Shown here: positions 1 to 10,871 of the stretch, in pieces
Layout: every line of letters starts with the position of its first letter
Position numbering within the stretch: position 1 is the stretch's first letter
Assembly (NCBI RefSeq): GCF_932526225.1
Contig: NC_064040.1
Coordinates: 12,128,856 to 12,192,855, forward strand
DNA length: 64,000 bases
Reading direction: 5' to 3'
Source: Nematostella vectensis
Taxonomy: Eukaryota; Cnidaria; Anthozoa; Actiniaria; Edwardsiidae
Notes under the pieces: model-generated
Database searches by the model: none
Told to the model about the DNA's origin: nothing
Seen by the model: only the letters and a program-made list of their open reading frames with translations
Translations under genes and position numbers: made by a program

Positions 1-25
1 TGTAACGTTAGCTATCACTGTGTGG

Positions 26-1215
26 TTATGACAACTTACCGAATCTTTTATATCTTTTAGGCGGCGTATTCTTGTCCTTGCGCGGTTTCCCCCTGAACGG
101 TGTTCGGGGGCCCTTGGACAAAAAAGGCTGTCTGTCGCTTGACCGGCTATGGTATCCACCGCGTCCCGTCCAAGAGGAGATAGGCTTTCCACCATGCTTT
201 CCTTTGTTAGGTTTGAATTCGGGTCTCGGCCCTAGCAATTTTGAGATGCTGTTCATCTCCTTGGCGTCCCTGATTTGCTTCGCCAGGTCTTCCCCGAATT
301 ACAGGCTACACTTATCCTGATCCGGGCCTGGTTTAGCGCACAGGGAGGCGAACTCCTTGTTCAGGACGGGCTTGATTTGCTCCCGTCGCACGAGCGAGAG
401 CTCAGCCGTGGCATGACCAACAAGGCTGATGGCGTCTATTGCCTTCGACAGGTTGTCAGTGGTGTCCGCTTTTTTAGTTTGCTTGAGTAAGCTATCGCAG
501 CATTGTAAAATGCTGAATGTGGCTTTCTGCAGGGTCTGCTGGACATTGGCCACTTTAATGTCAGCTTTCCGCTTAAACCCGGCATTTTAGCCCAAATTTC
601 GGGGTTCACACGCGGCACTAATTTCGTGGCAGTTCTGCGGTTTCGCATGTTTTGCCAGTAATGGCTTCAGCCTATCGGCCGCAATGCTCGAACCCCATAG
701 CTTTTTCGCTATTTTTGCTATTCGGTCGTTGACCGCCTCACAGACTGCTTCCTCGTCTTCGATATCAGCCTCTAGTGCATCGAAGAACGCGTCCTCACCC
801 GGGTCGGGTACATTTTCGTTGGGATTGCCCTTGTTAGGGTCAGGCTGAGTGGACTTTAGAAATTCCTCGATTCCCTCGTCCTCCACGGTGTGGCTAAGAC
901 GGTCCGCTCGGTCGCGTCCCTTGGGACCTTTTGCCCCCTCTTAGTCGTCGTCCGAGCTACTGAGCGTGTTCTCCGGCGGTGCCGTTTTGCGCTTTCTTGA
1001 ACGTTGACGCCCTGTGCTGTGTGGGCACTCATGAAGGAGGCCAGAGTATCCGCCATGCTGGCCATGTTTCTGTTTAAATCGTTCTGTTTAAAAGGTACGG
1101 AGTACCTCGTGGCTTTCGCCATTACCCCGGTGGGGTTCAGTTTGCATCGGTGATGCTGTGTGGGTGTCCGATGGACCGCTAGCCTCATCTTCGAGCATGT
1201 GCTAAAGGGAGGCAT
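26..1215 (-). pseudogene. DIRS-type retrotransposon ORF1 (gag-like), decayed
   Basis: Read on the minus strand from about 1215 down to a stop at 26, several frames join into one gag-like protein. An N-terminal part (1215 to about 970) is followed by an acidic segment (EDEGIEEFLKSTQ..., 886-587) and then by a helical segment with NPEIWAKMP and LQKATFSILQ (about 600-299). A basic Gly/Arg/Lys-rich tail ends at 26. The order acidic region, NPEIW..L motif, basic tail is what I know from the first ORF of DIRS-like tyrosine-recombinase retrotransposons. At least two frameshifts (near 960 and 600) and an in-frame TAA near 941-943 break it. The partner ORF (RT/RNase H/recombinase) would lie left of the window. 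Family call is by motif memory, not alignment. Confidence 0.6.
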
Positions 1216-2046
1216 TTTCAGCTTTGTTCGACATGTTTTAGTAAGGTACTAAAAATATATAGAACAAGTGACGATTAGTTAGTATAAAGAATAACAAAAC
1301 ACGATGGATTGGTTGTTAACCCCGAAGTACTCACGATTACCAAAGGTAATAGTTGAAGTAGATGTATAATTTTTGAAGTAGTTGATCTGCGATCAGGTAG
1401 GCGTGTGGCTGCTGTGAAAGCGAGCGTACAATGGCTCGATAAGCAAGCGCGCGTGCTTCTCATGTTAGTCTGTAGTGACGTATGACTGATGACAGATAGA
1501 ACTGAGGTGGTTCATCCATGATCTGAGCATTGTGTTGGAGCCGCCAGGTAGTACTTTGCATTCTAGATTCAAATCAAGTTTTGAGTTGCTAACATTGAAT
1601 AGGACCAGGTTAGGAAACTGAAGGGCAAAACAACATTAATTCCACAGATTCTATACAAGTGCTCCAAAGCCAGACAATTATGTAAGTTTTTAGAAGGATT
1701 CTCATTACAAGAAAGTCTATTCAGAGCCGCAACATTGACCGGGTTTCTTCTTGATAACCACAAGTCACAGCCAATGTCAGTCATGCATTTTTATATCTTT
1801 ATATGTCTGAGTAAATGATGATGTGTCCTTTACAATGGCGTCCTTTTGCGCCCTGAAGATGTCGGTCACAGCATTAGCGAATGCTGGAAAGTGACGAATC
1901 CATGTCAGAATTTAAAAAAAACCCAGTGTTCTCAGACCTCAGTGTTCTCAAGGACAGCTCTGTTCGTCTCGTTACTGGTCATGAACTCTTTCACCATCTC
2001 CACCTCCTCTGTTACTCTTCCAAAACTCTCCTTCAAACCCCCGATT
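1216..2046. other. No recognisable gene
   Basis: Short overlapping open frames only, none with a recognisable motif or splice structure. The left part could be the 5' terminal region of the decayed DIRS-like element, but I see no clear terminal repeat. Confidence 0.4.
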
Positions 2047-2370
2047 TTAATACAGTAAACACTTCTTTGCTGGTCTCCCGTGTTTTACTGTGCTGCACAC
2101 TTCACAGTTATCATTATCTGGTTTCCAAACAACACAGTAGTCTTTAACAACACATGTTCCACTCAGATAGGCAGCCTTGTTGGTTTTTGACCGACATCTG
2201 CTGCACACATGAATGGGATAAACGTCTTGGCTGTCAAGAAGGATATTTATGCGCCAAATTTGCTGCATGTTCTTGGCAAAATCACCAGTGCGAGCATGCG
2301 TTTTCTGTCTCTTGATACTATTCGCACATATGCGGCACTTGAAGTTGAGGAGTCTTTTATCATTGTCCAT
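2047..2370 (-). CDS. RAG1 N-terminal-like zinc-binding domain ORF (N-RAG type), single exon or fragment
   Basis: A 107-aa open frame starts at ATG 2368-2370 and ends at TAA 2047-2049. It carries the ligand spacing of the RAG1 N-terminal zinc region: CRICANSIK near the start, then IWRINI..D...YPIHVCSRC (C-x2-C), then W.PDNDNCEVC..VKHGRP (C-x2-C, then basic). In vertebrate RAG1 the same order appears as CRICGNSF, a hydrophobic RIDV.AD segment, FCHNC, and CDICHTARRG before the core. Such N-RAG-like domains also occur in invertebrates, separate from the RAG1 core, in transposon-like contexts. No RAG1 core or RAG2-like sequence is visible nearby. Retroelement fragments lie on both sides, so this may be an orphan exon or mobile-element passenger. 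Similarity is from memory; an HMM comparison would decide. Confidence 0.6.
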   Translation of the reverse strand: MDNDKRLLNFKCRICANSIKRQKTHARTGDFAKNMQQIWRINILLDSQDVYPIHVCSRCRSKTNKAAYLSGTCVVKDYCVVWKPDNDNCEVCSTVKHGRPAKKCLLY

Positions 2371-2530
2371 CTTTCCTTAAAAAAGAAACAAAAACACTAA
2401 GAAACATATTTTGAATACTCTAAACCCATGAGCGCTTATTGGCCGATCGAGGGCAATCCTACCGGGAGTGCTTATACGAGACTTTCAACGGAAACTAGGG
2501 ACTTCCAATACTCGGCGAGAGATTGGCGTT

Positions 2531-3359
2531 TTATAACAAGAATCCGAGAAAAAGTGGTTTCGTATACGTGAAAACTGGCAAGATATCAAAATTTAAATAT
2601 AGGACTCCCAGATAGGAGTCCTTTGGAATTCCATCATTAATAGAATGTCTCTCCGGAAAGCTGAGGTCATGTACAACACGGAGGTCTTCAGAATCGCGTT
2701 TAGGAACGCAAAGTAATGGCGAGATAACACATTCCGTATCAAACGGATTATTTCTGTACGTACAATTGTAAATAATCAATGTGCTGATTTGCCGAGAGAT
2801 GATTTTTGAGTGTAGCCGTAGCTTGATCACTGCAAAAATTTATTGGCCAACCAAAACGTAAAACATCGATCACAAGTCTGTCCTGATAATGTTTGAGATA
2901 CTCGCTCCATTTATCAATCACGAAAGTGGAAGACACTGGGATTGGGGCACCACGAAAATTAGGAAGGTGGAAGGCGCGGATAGAGTTCGCCAATACCATG
3001 GCTGATAGTCAGTGCCGCTCGCCGCCGGGTACGACAACAGGACCAGTGTTAGGTATCGGGGATCGCTGCTTTGCACACGACAGCATAGAATGGTTGGCAT
3101 CACAAACTTGGCAAAGGTGATCAGACTTGTAGGCTGGATCCGTTGGGAGACAAGAACATTTCCCCGTATGATTCCAATCCTTGCAATAAAGCTCTTTCTT
3201 GGCCTTTGCCGCAGACGAGATCCCATTTCGCGGTGCCGATTGCGAAGCCGAACGCAAATCCGTGTGAGTGAATGCGATCTGCGCCCTATCGCGAATAACG
3301 GTGGCGTCATTCCAAGTGAGCCGCCCAGCCTCTATTGCGGTGTTGGGCTGTTGAGACAA
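2531..3359 (-). pseudogene. Tyrosine-recombinase (DIRS-like) retrotransposon fragment: zinc-knuckle gag end plus RT start
   Basis: From 3359 leftwards the minus strand reads a Cys/His segment (YCKDWNHTGKCSC...HLCQVCDANHSMLSC) and, after a stop near 3009, FRGAPIPV..TFVIDKW..YL...DVLRFGWPINF. After a frame change near 2790 comes NPFDTECVISPLLCVPKRDS followed by DLRVVHDLSFP. The last two are the start of a reverse transcriptase fingers region, as in DIRS-like elements. The fragment stops around 2560, before the palm, so no catalytic YxDD is present. It is a separate insertion from the gag-like remnant at 26-1215. Both lie on the minus strand, but the zinc-knuckle/RT module here is of another subfamily or another ORF. 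Confidence 0.55.
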
Positions 3360-4128
3360 AAAATATACTTATGATCCGAAAGCATACTACCAGGTATGAA
3401 TAGACGAAAAAAGAAGTGATACACTTTGGCGGGAAACCCCAAACCACGCGCTCTACTTGAGTATATCATTAGTCAATTCCCGACTAATCTAAAATTTCTG
3501 AACTTAAGACTGTTGAAAGGGGTCTACAAAATAGGTTCAAATCCACATCACCTTGTCGTTATCCCGATAGCGGGAATACGCCTCCTCAACAGGTCGACCA
3601 TTCCTTGTGAGCTGGTATCAATAGGGAACACCACTCTGGTCCACGAGGAGGGAGTGTTGGGTTTTTTAGGTGATGGGTTCGGTCAAATCAAGCCACACAA
3701 AATGTCTGGCTATTGGAGCTCCTGATGTTCGCCTAGCCTGACTGCTTCTTCCTCCTAAAGTTTCCCCTCTTCCTCTACTTCCTACAGTTAGCGTATGGTC
3801 CATGTTTGAGAGAATTATTAAGGTCTAAAAAGGCCAGATTTGTCATCTCTACCTCATGAAAAAATGTTTCAGCAATGCCTGGTGTTCGTCCCTAAAGTTG
3901 CCTCTGCTCTCGCCTTGCAATATGTTTGACCAAACTTAGACTGAAACCACCATGATTTGATAAAAGCCAAAAAGGAAAAGATAGTTATGGTAGTTTTTAA
4001 TGCGAAACAGTGAGGTACTAGCCTGCTTGCAGGTGTTAATAATAAGTTCTTTTATTGTACACGTATAATATCATTTTACAATAAATAAAATTTAATCAAT
4101 AATTGATTTTACAATAGATAAAAACTAC
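3360..4128. other. No recognisable gene
   Basis: AT-rich non-coding DNA. One 99-aa open frame (3426-3725, +) has no recognisable motif and I do not call it a gene. Confidence 0.4.
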
Positions 4129-7100
4129 TCAGCAGGTAGCGCAAGTGAGAGGAAAAAAACGTAAGTTCTTATTAAGAAGAAAAGAGAAAAAAGAAGAAAT
4201 AATAAAAGATTTAAGGTACTCTTCAACAGGATCCTGACAGAATCGTTCTGTCAGGACGTACTCCATACCCTCTTGGAGGAGAAGCTTGGTGGCTTCGATG
4301 CCAGACTGGGCAGTCAACTAGAAGCTCTCATAGGTCTGCCAGGACTGGAACATGCGGGATCTTGCATTCTGACTAAAGTTTCCTGGGCGGTTCTGGGTTC
4401 TCTCTTTCCAGCCTCTCAGATAGCTTAAGAAATCTGTCAAAAACAGGAACCTAAAAAAAAAGAACATGAAAAATAATATCATTACGAAGTCTAGACGACA
4501 TGTGGTTGTGATGTGGGCTACCAAACCTAGGTGACAAACCTCCCATACATCAATGTCTCATGGTATAATAGCTTTTACACATTTTTGTAAGGTATCTGTT
4601 AATTCCTTTGATATTACATGAAAAATGTTTAAAAATCACTCGCTAGTCTCATGTACCACATGATTTATATAGGTAGGTTGCAGGCCCCCGCAACCTACCC
4701 ACAATGCATTGTTTTGTTATTGTTCTCATTATGAAAAAGTCTAGAATAATCCACATAAACACACCATTACCAACTTGTCTACACTTTTTTTACAGTGAGG
4801 GGATGTAAATGTACAGGAATATGTAGTAGTTTTTGATATTGCAAAATGTTTTGAATTTCGTTGGCAAACAGAATGCAATGCATCATGGGTAGGTTGCGGG
4901 GGGAAGGGGGGGGCTTTAATCTGTGGAAAACACATACCTCTCATCATGGGCAGAAGTGTAAGGTGCTAGGAACGACTTGCGCTGCCTTGAGCCCTGATGC
5001 TACAGATGCACTCAGGACCTGCTCTGCAAGATTCACCCGCATCACTGAGTAAGGGGTGAGGTTAATATGGTCAAATGTGAGCCTTGGTAGGAGCTTCAAA
5101 CCATTGTCCATATCCTGGTGCACCATCTCCACAATGTGCTGCCATAATACATAGTTCCCATCATTTCACATGTATCTTGTACAGCTTCCTGAACCAGAGC
5201 TCTTAAGGCAGTTCCGTGTAGTCTTGATGAGGTGAGGAGCATCCGAGAAGAAGTATATGAAGCGGTGGGGGGCATAGAGATTTGTGGTACGGTAGCACAC
5301 GTCACCACCAGCATCTCCATCAAGCCCCTTGTGGGGGCGGTGAAACCTCCTATTTGGAGATGCGCCGTCTGAAGTGGCCCCGATGACCCACAGGTTACAT
5401 GAAGTCTCAAGTATGCACACTGCCTCCCAGAACAAGGGCATCAGCTGAGAAGCTGTAATACCAGTTGCTGCAAAGTGTGCAAATCCAAACTTCAGTTCCG
5501 TACAGACTCCTCGTACCAGAAATGAAAGTGCATGTGATGCGATATCATCCTGTCTCTCTAATGCAGCAAAGTTCAGGTCAGGGTCCCCGATATCTGTAAA
5601 GCCGATTAATTCGCCTGTGGTCTTGTCGAGAACAAGGTTTGCCATGACTTCCATCTCATCGAAGAGAAGTATAACATACCGCTGAACATCAAAGTAGCTG
5701 GATGTCTCAGCCTTGAGAACCTCGATTACCTTCTTTTGAAAACCCCTTTAAAAGATTACAGAAATGCAATAAAACCAAAATCTCCTCTGGCTGAGCAGAA
5801 CAAGAACCCCACTGTTCCTAAGTTCCTCATAGCACGAAGGACTCTTGGCCGCCAAAGATAAACAGAACCTTATTATCATTGGATGATAACGCACTCCGGT
5901 ACTTGTTTTTGAAAACAGTTTCTTCTGCTCCTGCCAGAACAATTTCATAAATGGGGTCATTTTCTGGTCTGCACTGTCAAGGATAGTGAGAAAGTACTCA
6001 CTGAGAGTCGCATCAATTTGCATGCTTGATCTTTCAAGCTCTGCTCTCATCTTTCCCAACTCTTTCTCAAGCTGCGCACATTTGATTCTCTGTGCTTGTA
6101 GTGCAGAGTTAACTTTATGCGTTCAGGGTTAGCTTTTGAAACTGGAGCAGGCAGGCTTCAGGGGTTGGTTTTCTTTCCCTTTCTTTTTTACAGCTGTGAA
6201 CTTGCCGCATTCAGCACATAAGTCACTGTCCTCTACAGCCAAGTAGCAGCCTCTTACACGCCAGAACCCGCAGTGCGGAAACTGCTCTCCATCTTCATCA
6301 CTCAAGCAGTCATGAGTTACCGGAACGACATGGTGGTAGATCTTGTTATTTGGCGGGTCACAGGCACTGACTCCCTTGCATCGCTTTAAGCAGTCAAGTT
6401 CTTTTACCAGATTGTGCAATGTCACGTTTCTCATGCTTCTACGGTACTCCATATATGTACTGTGATCCTCTGGTAAATAAGCTCCAAACACTTTCACTGT
6501 AAAAGCTAGGCTGTCGTCAACTACAACTTCCAACTCTGGAAGGAGATAGGGCTCTGTCATCTTCTTAAAAATCACTCGATCGTGGCTGATTTTAACAAAC
6601 AGTCTGAAATCACTTTCAATGTCTTTGTTCTGTCGCAGAACTCCGAGAATGTCCGGTAACAGGCCTTTGGGGTAGGGGGCTCAATGTCCCGCACGATCGA
6701 TCGTTTTGGACGTGTTGGCACTGGGCGATCGTGGATTCTTCGCGGTATATTTTCGGTTGGTATAGCACCAAGACGAAGTTTTTTCCTGGTTGTTTTCTTG
6801 GAGTGAACTGGAAAATAATATCCTAAAGCAAGGTTAGATCATAGTTAATTAACTATGGTTACATGTTTTGGCCGTAAAAATGCTTCCATAATCCATACAA
6901 AATAAATTTGAGCGTGCTGACTTGAGAGATGACGATGTATGAAGACATAGCCTTTCAACTTACATATTTCTATATCCTCGGGTTTAAAATGCTTTTCACA
7001 AGCATAAACCTTGTCGTCTTCGGTCATCTTCTTGAACTCCTTGTCGATCACACGAGATCACATGATCTCCCCGAGCCAGGCTTGTCTCCATTTCGAAAAG

Positions 7101-7190
7101 ACACCGTCTTTGGTTAGAGGCACTTTGAAAATACCAATTCCCTTCGTCCTCCTGCACGCTCCACAGCCAATGATCGAGCAATTGGCACCA
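4129..7190 (-). pseudogene. THAP/P-element-type DNA transposase, decayed
   Basis: Read right to left. A THAP zinc-finger starts near 7186 (C-x4-C in [10 protein letters not shown], then WRQAW) and is interrupted by TGA at 7058-7060. It continues as KKMTEDDKVYACEKHF to about 6960 (the C2CH end). A central region spans 6575-6129 (with CDPPNNKIYHH) and then 6059-5748 (VRYHPMIIRFCLSLAAKSP). The P-element/THAP9-like catalytic part spans 5654-5166 (LIGFTDIGDPDLNFAALE, LVRGVCTELKFGFAHFA, SDAPHLIKTTRNCL) and 5132-4944 ([20 protein letters not shown]). The conserved end is at about 4440-4220 ([42 protein letters not shown]). Frames shift repeatedly and the part between 4944 and 4524 is replaced by a small palindromic element, so it cannot encode an active enzyme. 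Confidence 0.8.
4687..4899. mobile_element. Short palindromic element (MITE-like) inside the THAP transposase remnant
   Basis: About 25 bp at 4687-4712 (CCCGCAACCTACCCAC...) recurs inverted at about 4874-4899 (...GTGGGT/ATGGGTAGGTTGCGGG) with two or three mismatches. Between them are some 160 bp of non-coding DNA. It sits exactly where transposase coding sequence is missing, so it probably inserted into the dead transposase. No clear target-site duplication was found by eye. Confidence 0.5.
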
Positions 7191-7441
7191 GGCATCACGG
7201 ATAACTTCTTACGGAAGAATTTAGTTATTAAAATAACTGAGTTTCTTTGTTTTCGATCAAGATTTTACGACGCTGGAAGATAGACTACTCGCTAGCCGCC
7301 ATATTGGAAATCTGTGCGCACTCTCGCAGTCACGTAACAGGGCAAAAATCTAAACAAAGAGTTCGGCCTTTGAAGTTCGCCGGCTTTCATAACCAGTCCC
7401 TCTATTAACTATGGTCAAAGCCTTCAGCTAGAAAATACGGT

Positions 7442-7456
7442 GGGGGGGGGGGGGGG
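7442..7456. repeat. Poly-G run
   Basis: Fifteen consecutive G. A poly-C run of 14 lies at 8023-8036, giving the intervening 570 bp G/C-homopolymer ends in inverted orientation. Length is likely polymorphic or assembly-sensitive. Confidence 0.7.
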
Positions 7457-7569
7457 TGATTATTCCCTTCGTTGATTTTGGTAACACATGTTTTTGTCCT
7501 AGATCTCACTTTAGTAAAGACTATACAATTTTTTTTGAGGGGTGACCTGCTATCACTTACCATTTTTAC

Positions 7570-9201
7570 TTGGTACTTGGATGTATGTTAAGCATTTTTT
7601 ATTTAGCTGCACAAATGTGGTGCCTGGCAAGGGTGCTGCAATTGCTTATTGGAGATAGAGTTCCTGGAAATAAGGACTGCTGGGAAAACTACTTACGCCT
7701 ACTTAAAATAGAAGAGTTGTATTTGCCCCTGTTGTTAGCAAACAGCTTGCGGCCTACCTTGCTGTTTTGATTAAGGAATATCTTCAATAGTTCAAGAGAA
7801 TCCATCCAGATCGACAGATTTTCAAGCAGCACTACATGGTGCATTACCCTCATCGGATCATAAGGTAATGACCTAATTAACCCTATTGACACTTATATTA
7901 TACTTGGATTCCCTGTCCAACCAAGGAAATGAAATTATTTTTTAATTTATGGCAAGGGAAGGAAGCAATCACAATTTCCTTCCAAATGTTACAGTTACCT
8001 TTTTTATTGTATGTAGGATACTCCCCCCCCCCCCCCATCCTTGTATACACATAGCTGTCAACTCATCATCACAAGCCTAATTTTTGTGAGAATGTTCATA
8101 CATTCTCTGTATTCACCCCCATTGCCTTTTTTTGTTTTTTTTTCCACATATTTACTGTATTTCACACGATTTGACTTTTGTCCAAGTTGGGTTGACAGCT
8201 ATGTATGCATATTGACCACTTGTAGAAATGACTTTAATAGCTGTATTTTAAAGCATTGTCACCAGTTTACTTCCGGTCGATTACGTAACAATCGCCGATG
8301 ATTTTTAACGGAAAACGCAAAAAAATATGTCAAAATATTGAAAGCAGTGTTTATTGGAAGTTTCTTTGAGGGTGTGATTGATAATTTAGAGCGGATGGCC
8401 TGTTTAAAATCTCGGATTTTAATAGACTATTTTGTCCTTTAACGGTTGAGGTTTCCGTCGGACCTCCGGAAGTAAACTGGTGACAATGCGGCTTTAACAA
8501 GTGTCTTTTTTATGCTCTTAGGAGAGGGTCTCTTGTCATAAGCTGGTCAATGAGATTTGAAGCCAAGCACAACTACTTCAAGAAGCTATCCTTGAAAGTG
8601 AACAACTTCAGGAATATGACCTACTCTCTTGTTAAACGCCACCAACTTCTACAGAGTTACTTACTTCATACCATTGCTGGCCAGTTTCTTAAAATGCATC
8701 TTGAAGTTGGGCCAGGTAATGATATATAGCTTGCACACATAAGGGCCAGTCATTGGTGGTAGGGTGGATTAGATAAGATTAGAATTAGATGTCTGCAGTG
8801 TGTAAGGTGGGTCCTCCTGGTGGTTTACCTTTTAGCATGCTCCAAAATTTATATCCTTAAAATGTGTTTATCGGATTTAGGTAGGAAAGTCACTATTGAA
8901 CAAGAGGAGCTCTTTGCCCTACTTCATGAAATTGACGAAGAGATCACTAAGGAAAGTACAGTTGTATGGTAACTATACTTTAAAGACTTTACCATAGAAT
9001 GATTTACTAAAATTTTACCAAACATAATATATGAACAATGTTGTTTAATAAATTTTTATTTTTCAGCACTTCATGGAACAAAGTGTACAAGAAAGGCAAT
9101 GTCCTTGTGCTATCGCTTTAGCATGGCAGTCCTGCTTTTGGAAAGGTCACCAATGTCTGCCTGGTTGATGGCCGTAAAGTCGTATTTACTTGCGATGTCT
9201 A
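7570..9201 (+). pseudogene. Transposon-derived gene remnant (unassigned family), broken into pieces
   Basis: Four plus-strand pieces appear in one order. 7606-7767 reads AQMWCLARVLQLLIGDRVPG then CWENYLRLLKIEELYLP. About 8524-8714 reads ISWSMRFEAKHNYFKKLSLK then NFRNMTYSLVKRHQLLQSY and ends at a possible donor. 8882-8970 reads RKVTIEQEELFALLHEIDEE and ends in TAA. 9067-9201 reads TSWNKVYKKGNVLVLSL, a stop, then GKVTNVCLVDGRKVVFTCDV. The MRFEAKHxxFK segment followed by TLxxRHQ is familiar from transposon-associated proteins repeated in cnidarian and fish genomes, but I cannot name the superfamily with confidence. Stops, missing segments and the MITE at 8253-8489 show that it is dead. Confidence 0.5.
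8253..8489. mobile_element. 237-bp MITE with perfect 24-bp terminal inverted repeats
   Basis: GCATTGTCACCAGTTTAC at 8253-8270, continuing TTCCGG, is matched without mismatch in inverted orientation at 8466-8489 (CCGGAAGTAAACTGGTGACA then ATGC). The interior has no coding capacity. It separates two pieces of the transposon-derived pseudogene, so it inserted after, or helped cause, its decay. Confidence 0.75.
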
Positions 9202-10871
9202 AATACTATCGAAATCAATTCGAGTTTATTCGAGTGTTGAGATAGTGTGGTACAAAGCCTGCATGTCTTAGTAATTCGGTTTCAAGAATTGTTCTTAATT
9301 TATGCAATTTCACAAATTTGTGACTAATTCACCGAAGTCTAGCTCCGCGAATCTAAGCGTGATTTCATTAGTTTAAGATAATAACAAACCTTTTACATCA
9401 TGAAATTCCAGATTCTATAATTCACAAATGTAATACTCCGTCCATGGCTCTTTTTCCTGATTTATTCGCATATCCCAGAGATTCAAAAGTTTAGAAACAC
9501 AACATAAAATAGCCGAATTGCTAAATGAACTCCTAAATGATACCTTACAATAGCATACTGACATAAACATCCTCCGAAGGTAAAAAGGTAAAAAAAATTC
9601 AACTTATGTGTAAACATTGTAAGCCGCTGGCTCCACCAGTCCTAGACATGTGATGGGATGTGATGCGCATGCTTAGACAAAAAGTCACCCTGTTTCCTGA
9701 GAGTTACTTTCAATCGAAATCTAAGTAATACACAAACAAAAATCAAACTCAAGAACTTTAGAAAGCCTGTGCAAAGGTTGTAGGTCTGATTATAGGTAAA
9801 TCAGATTATTTACTCTACTGATGAGAATTAGGTAAAGTTAGTGTCAAGAGGTGTTTTAGATTGTGTTTGTTCAATGTGTAGCTAGTACTGTGCTGTTAGC
9901 TCACCTGGCAATCAAAGCAAATAAAAAGCTTTTACGAAGAAAATCACCTACTATTACTGAAATGATAAACAATTGCGTTTGATCATTTCTTGACTTCTCA
10001 CGCTTACCGAATAGAGCATCCTCCCTAGGCGAATTCTGTTCCTCATATCCCATAGAGTTAAATGTTAACTTGAACATTCAATTCAGATGTTTATTTCCTT
10101 TTTTTTGTAATAGAAAGGTTTATTTTGGATCTTTGTTCAAGGATCATTTGGTGATAATTATAAATTACTTGCAGTTTTCGTTTTTCCTTTTGTTGATGTG
10201 ATATAGATAATTATTGTTGGAATCATTCTCTTTGCATTGTACCATTGACACATCTTATGCTTTCTTAAGCTGAGTACTCAAGATATTTACATAAGGAAAG
10301 TCGAGACTCGATTTTATCAAATCATTTTTCTATCGTCAACAAAAACGAGTAATGCGTGACAGTTTTCTGAAAATCACTTTTGAAAACACTTTGAATTAGG
10401 AAAGACATTCGACGACGGCAATGGCAGAAAGCAATGAGAATTTAAAGATCTAGGCGTGAAATGCACTCTATCTTATACATTTCAGCCGTTTTCCTCTTAA
10501 CTATGTCGTAAAAACACCACGTTTCGCAGTCTTGTGTGGTTCTCTAAGGCAGGAACAAGCTCTTCGACATATCTTTGGCTATTTGGAACTCTAAGAACGA
10601 GTTTCTCGCAATTAGTTACTTGGTGCTAGTTAGCATTGAGTGCCAAGATAAAAGAGATTTTGTGGTCATATTTTTCTTCACTACGCCGTGCTAAAATTCT
10701 GACTGAAGTTTACTTGATAACTCGTGGGAATTTATAGTAATGGCAGCCGGATGTTTCTGATTACACGAAACTCTAATTTACCCAGCCTAAACCAACAAAA
10801 ATGAATTACTCTATATTATAACCCGTTATGTGTAGACCGTCTAGTCCGAGGGTTAAGGTTTAATTGCGAGG
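9202..10871. other. 5' flank of the secreted mosaic-protein gene; no gene seen
   Basis: AT-rich intergenic DNA. The promoter of the gene starting at 10872 should lie here, but I cannot point to a convincing core promoter element. Confidence 0.4.

Noticed and set aside
3426..3725. 99-aa plus-strand frame in the intergenic part
   Set aside because: No recognisable domain, no splice context, ordinary length for a chance frame.
8041..8301. 86-aa plus-strand frame
   Set aside because: Runs through the left end of a MITE; no coding signature.
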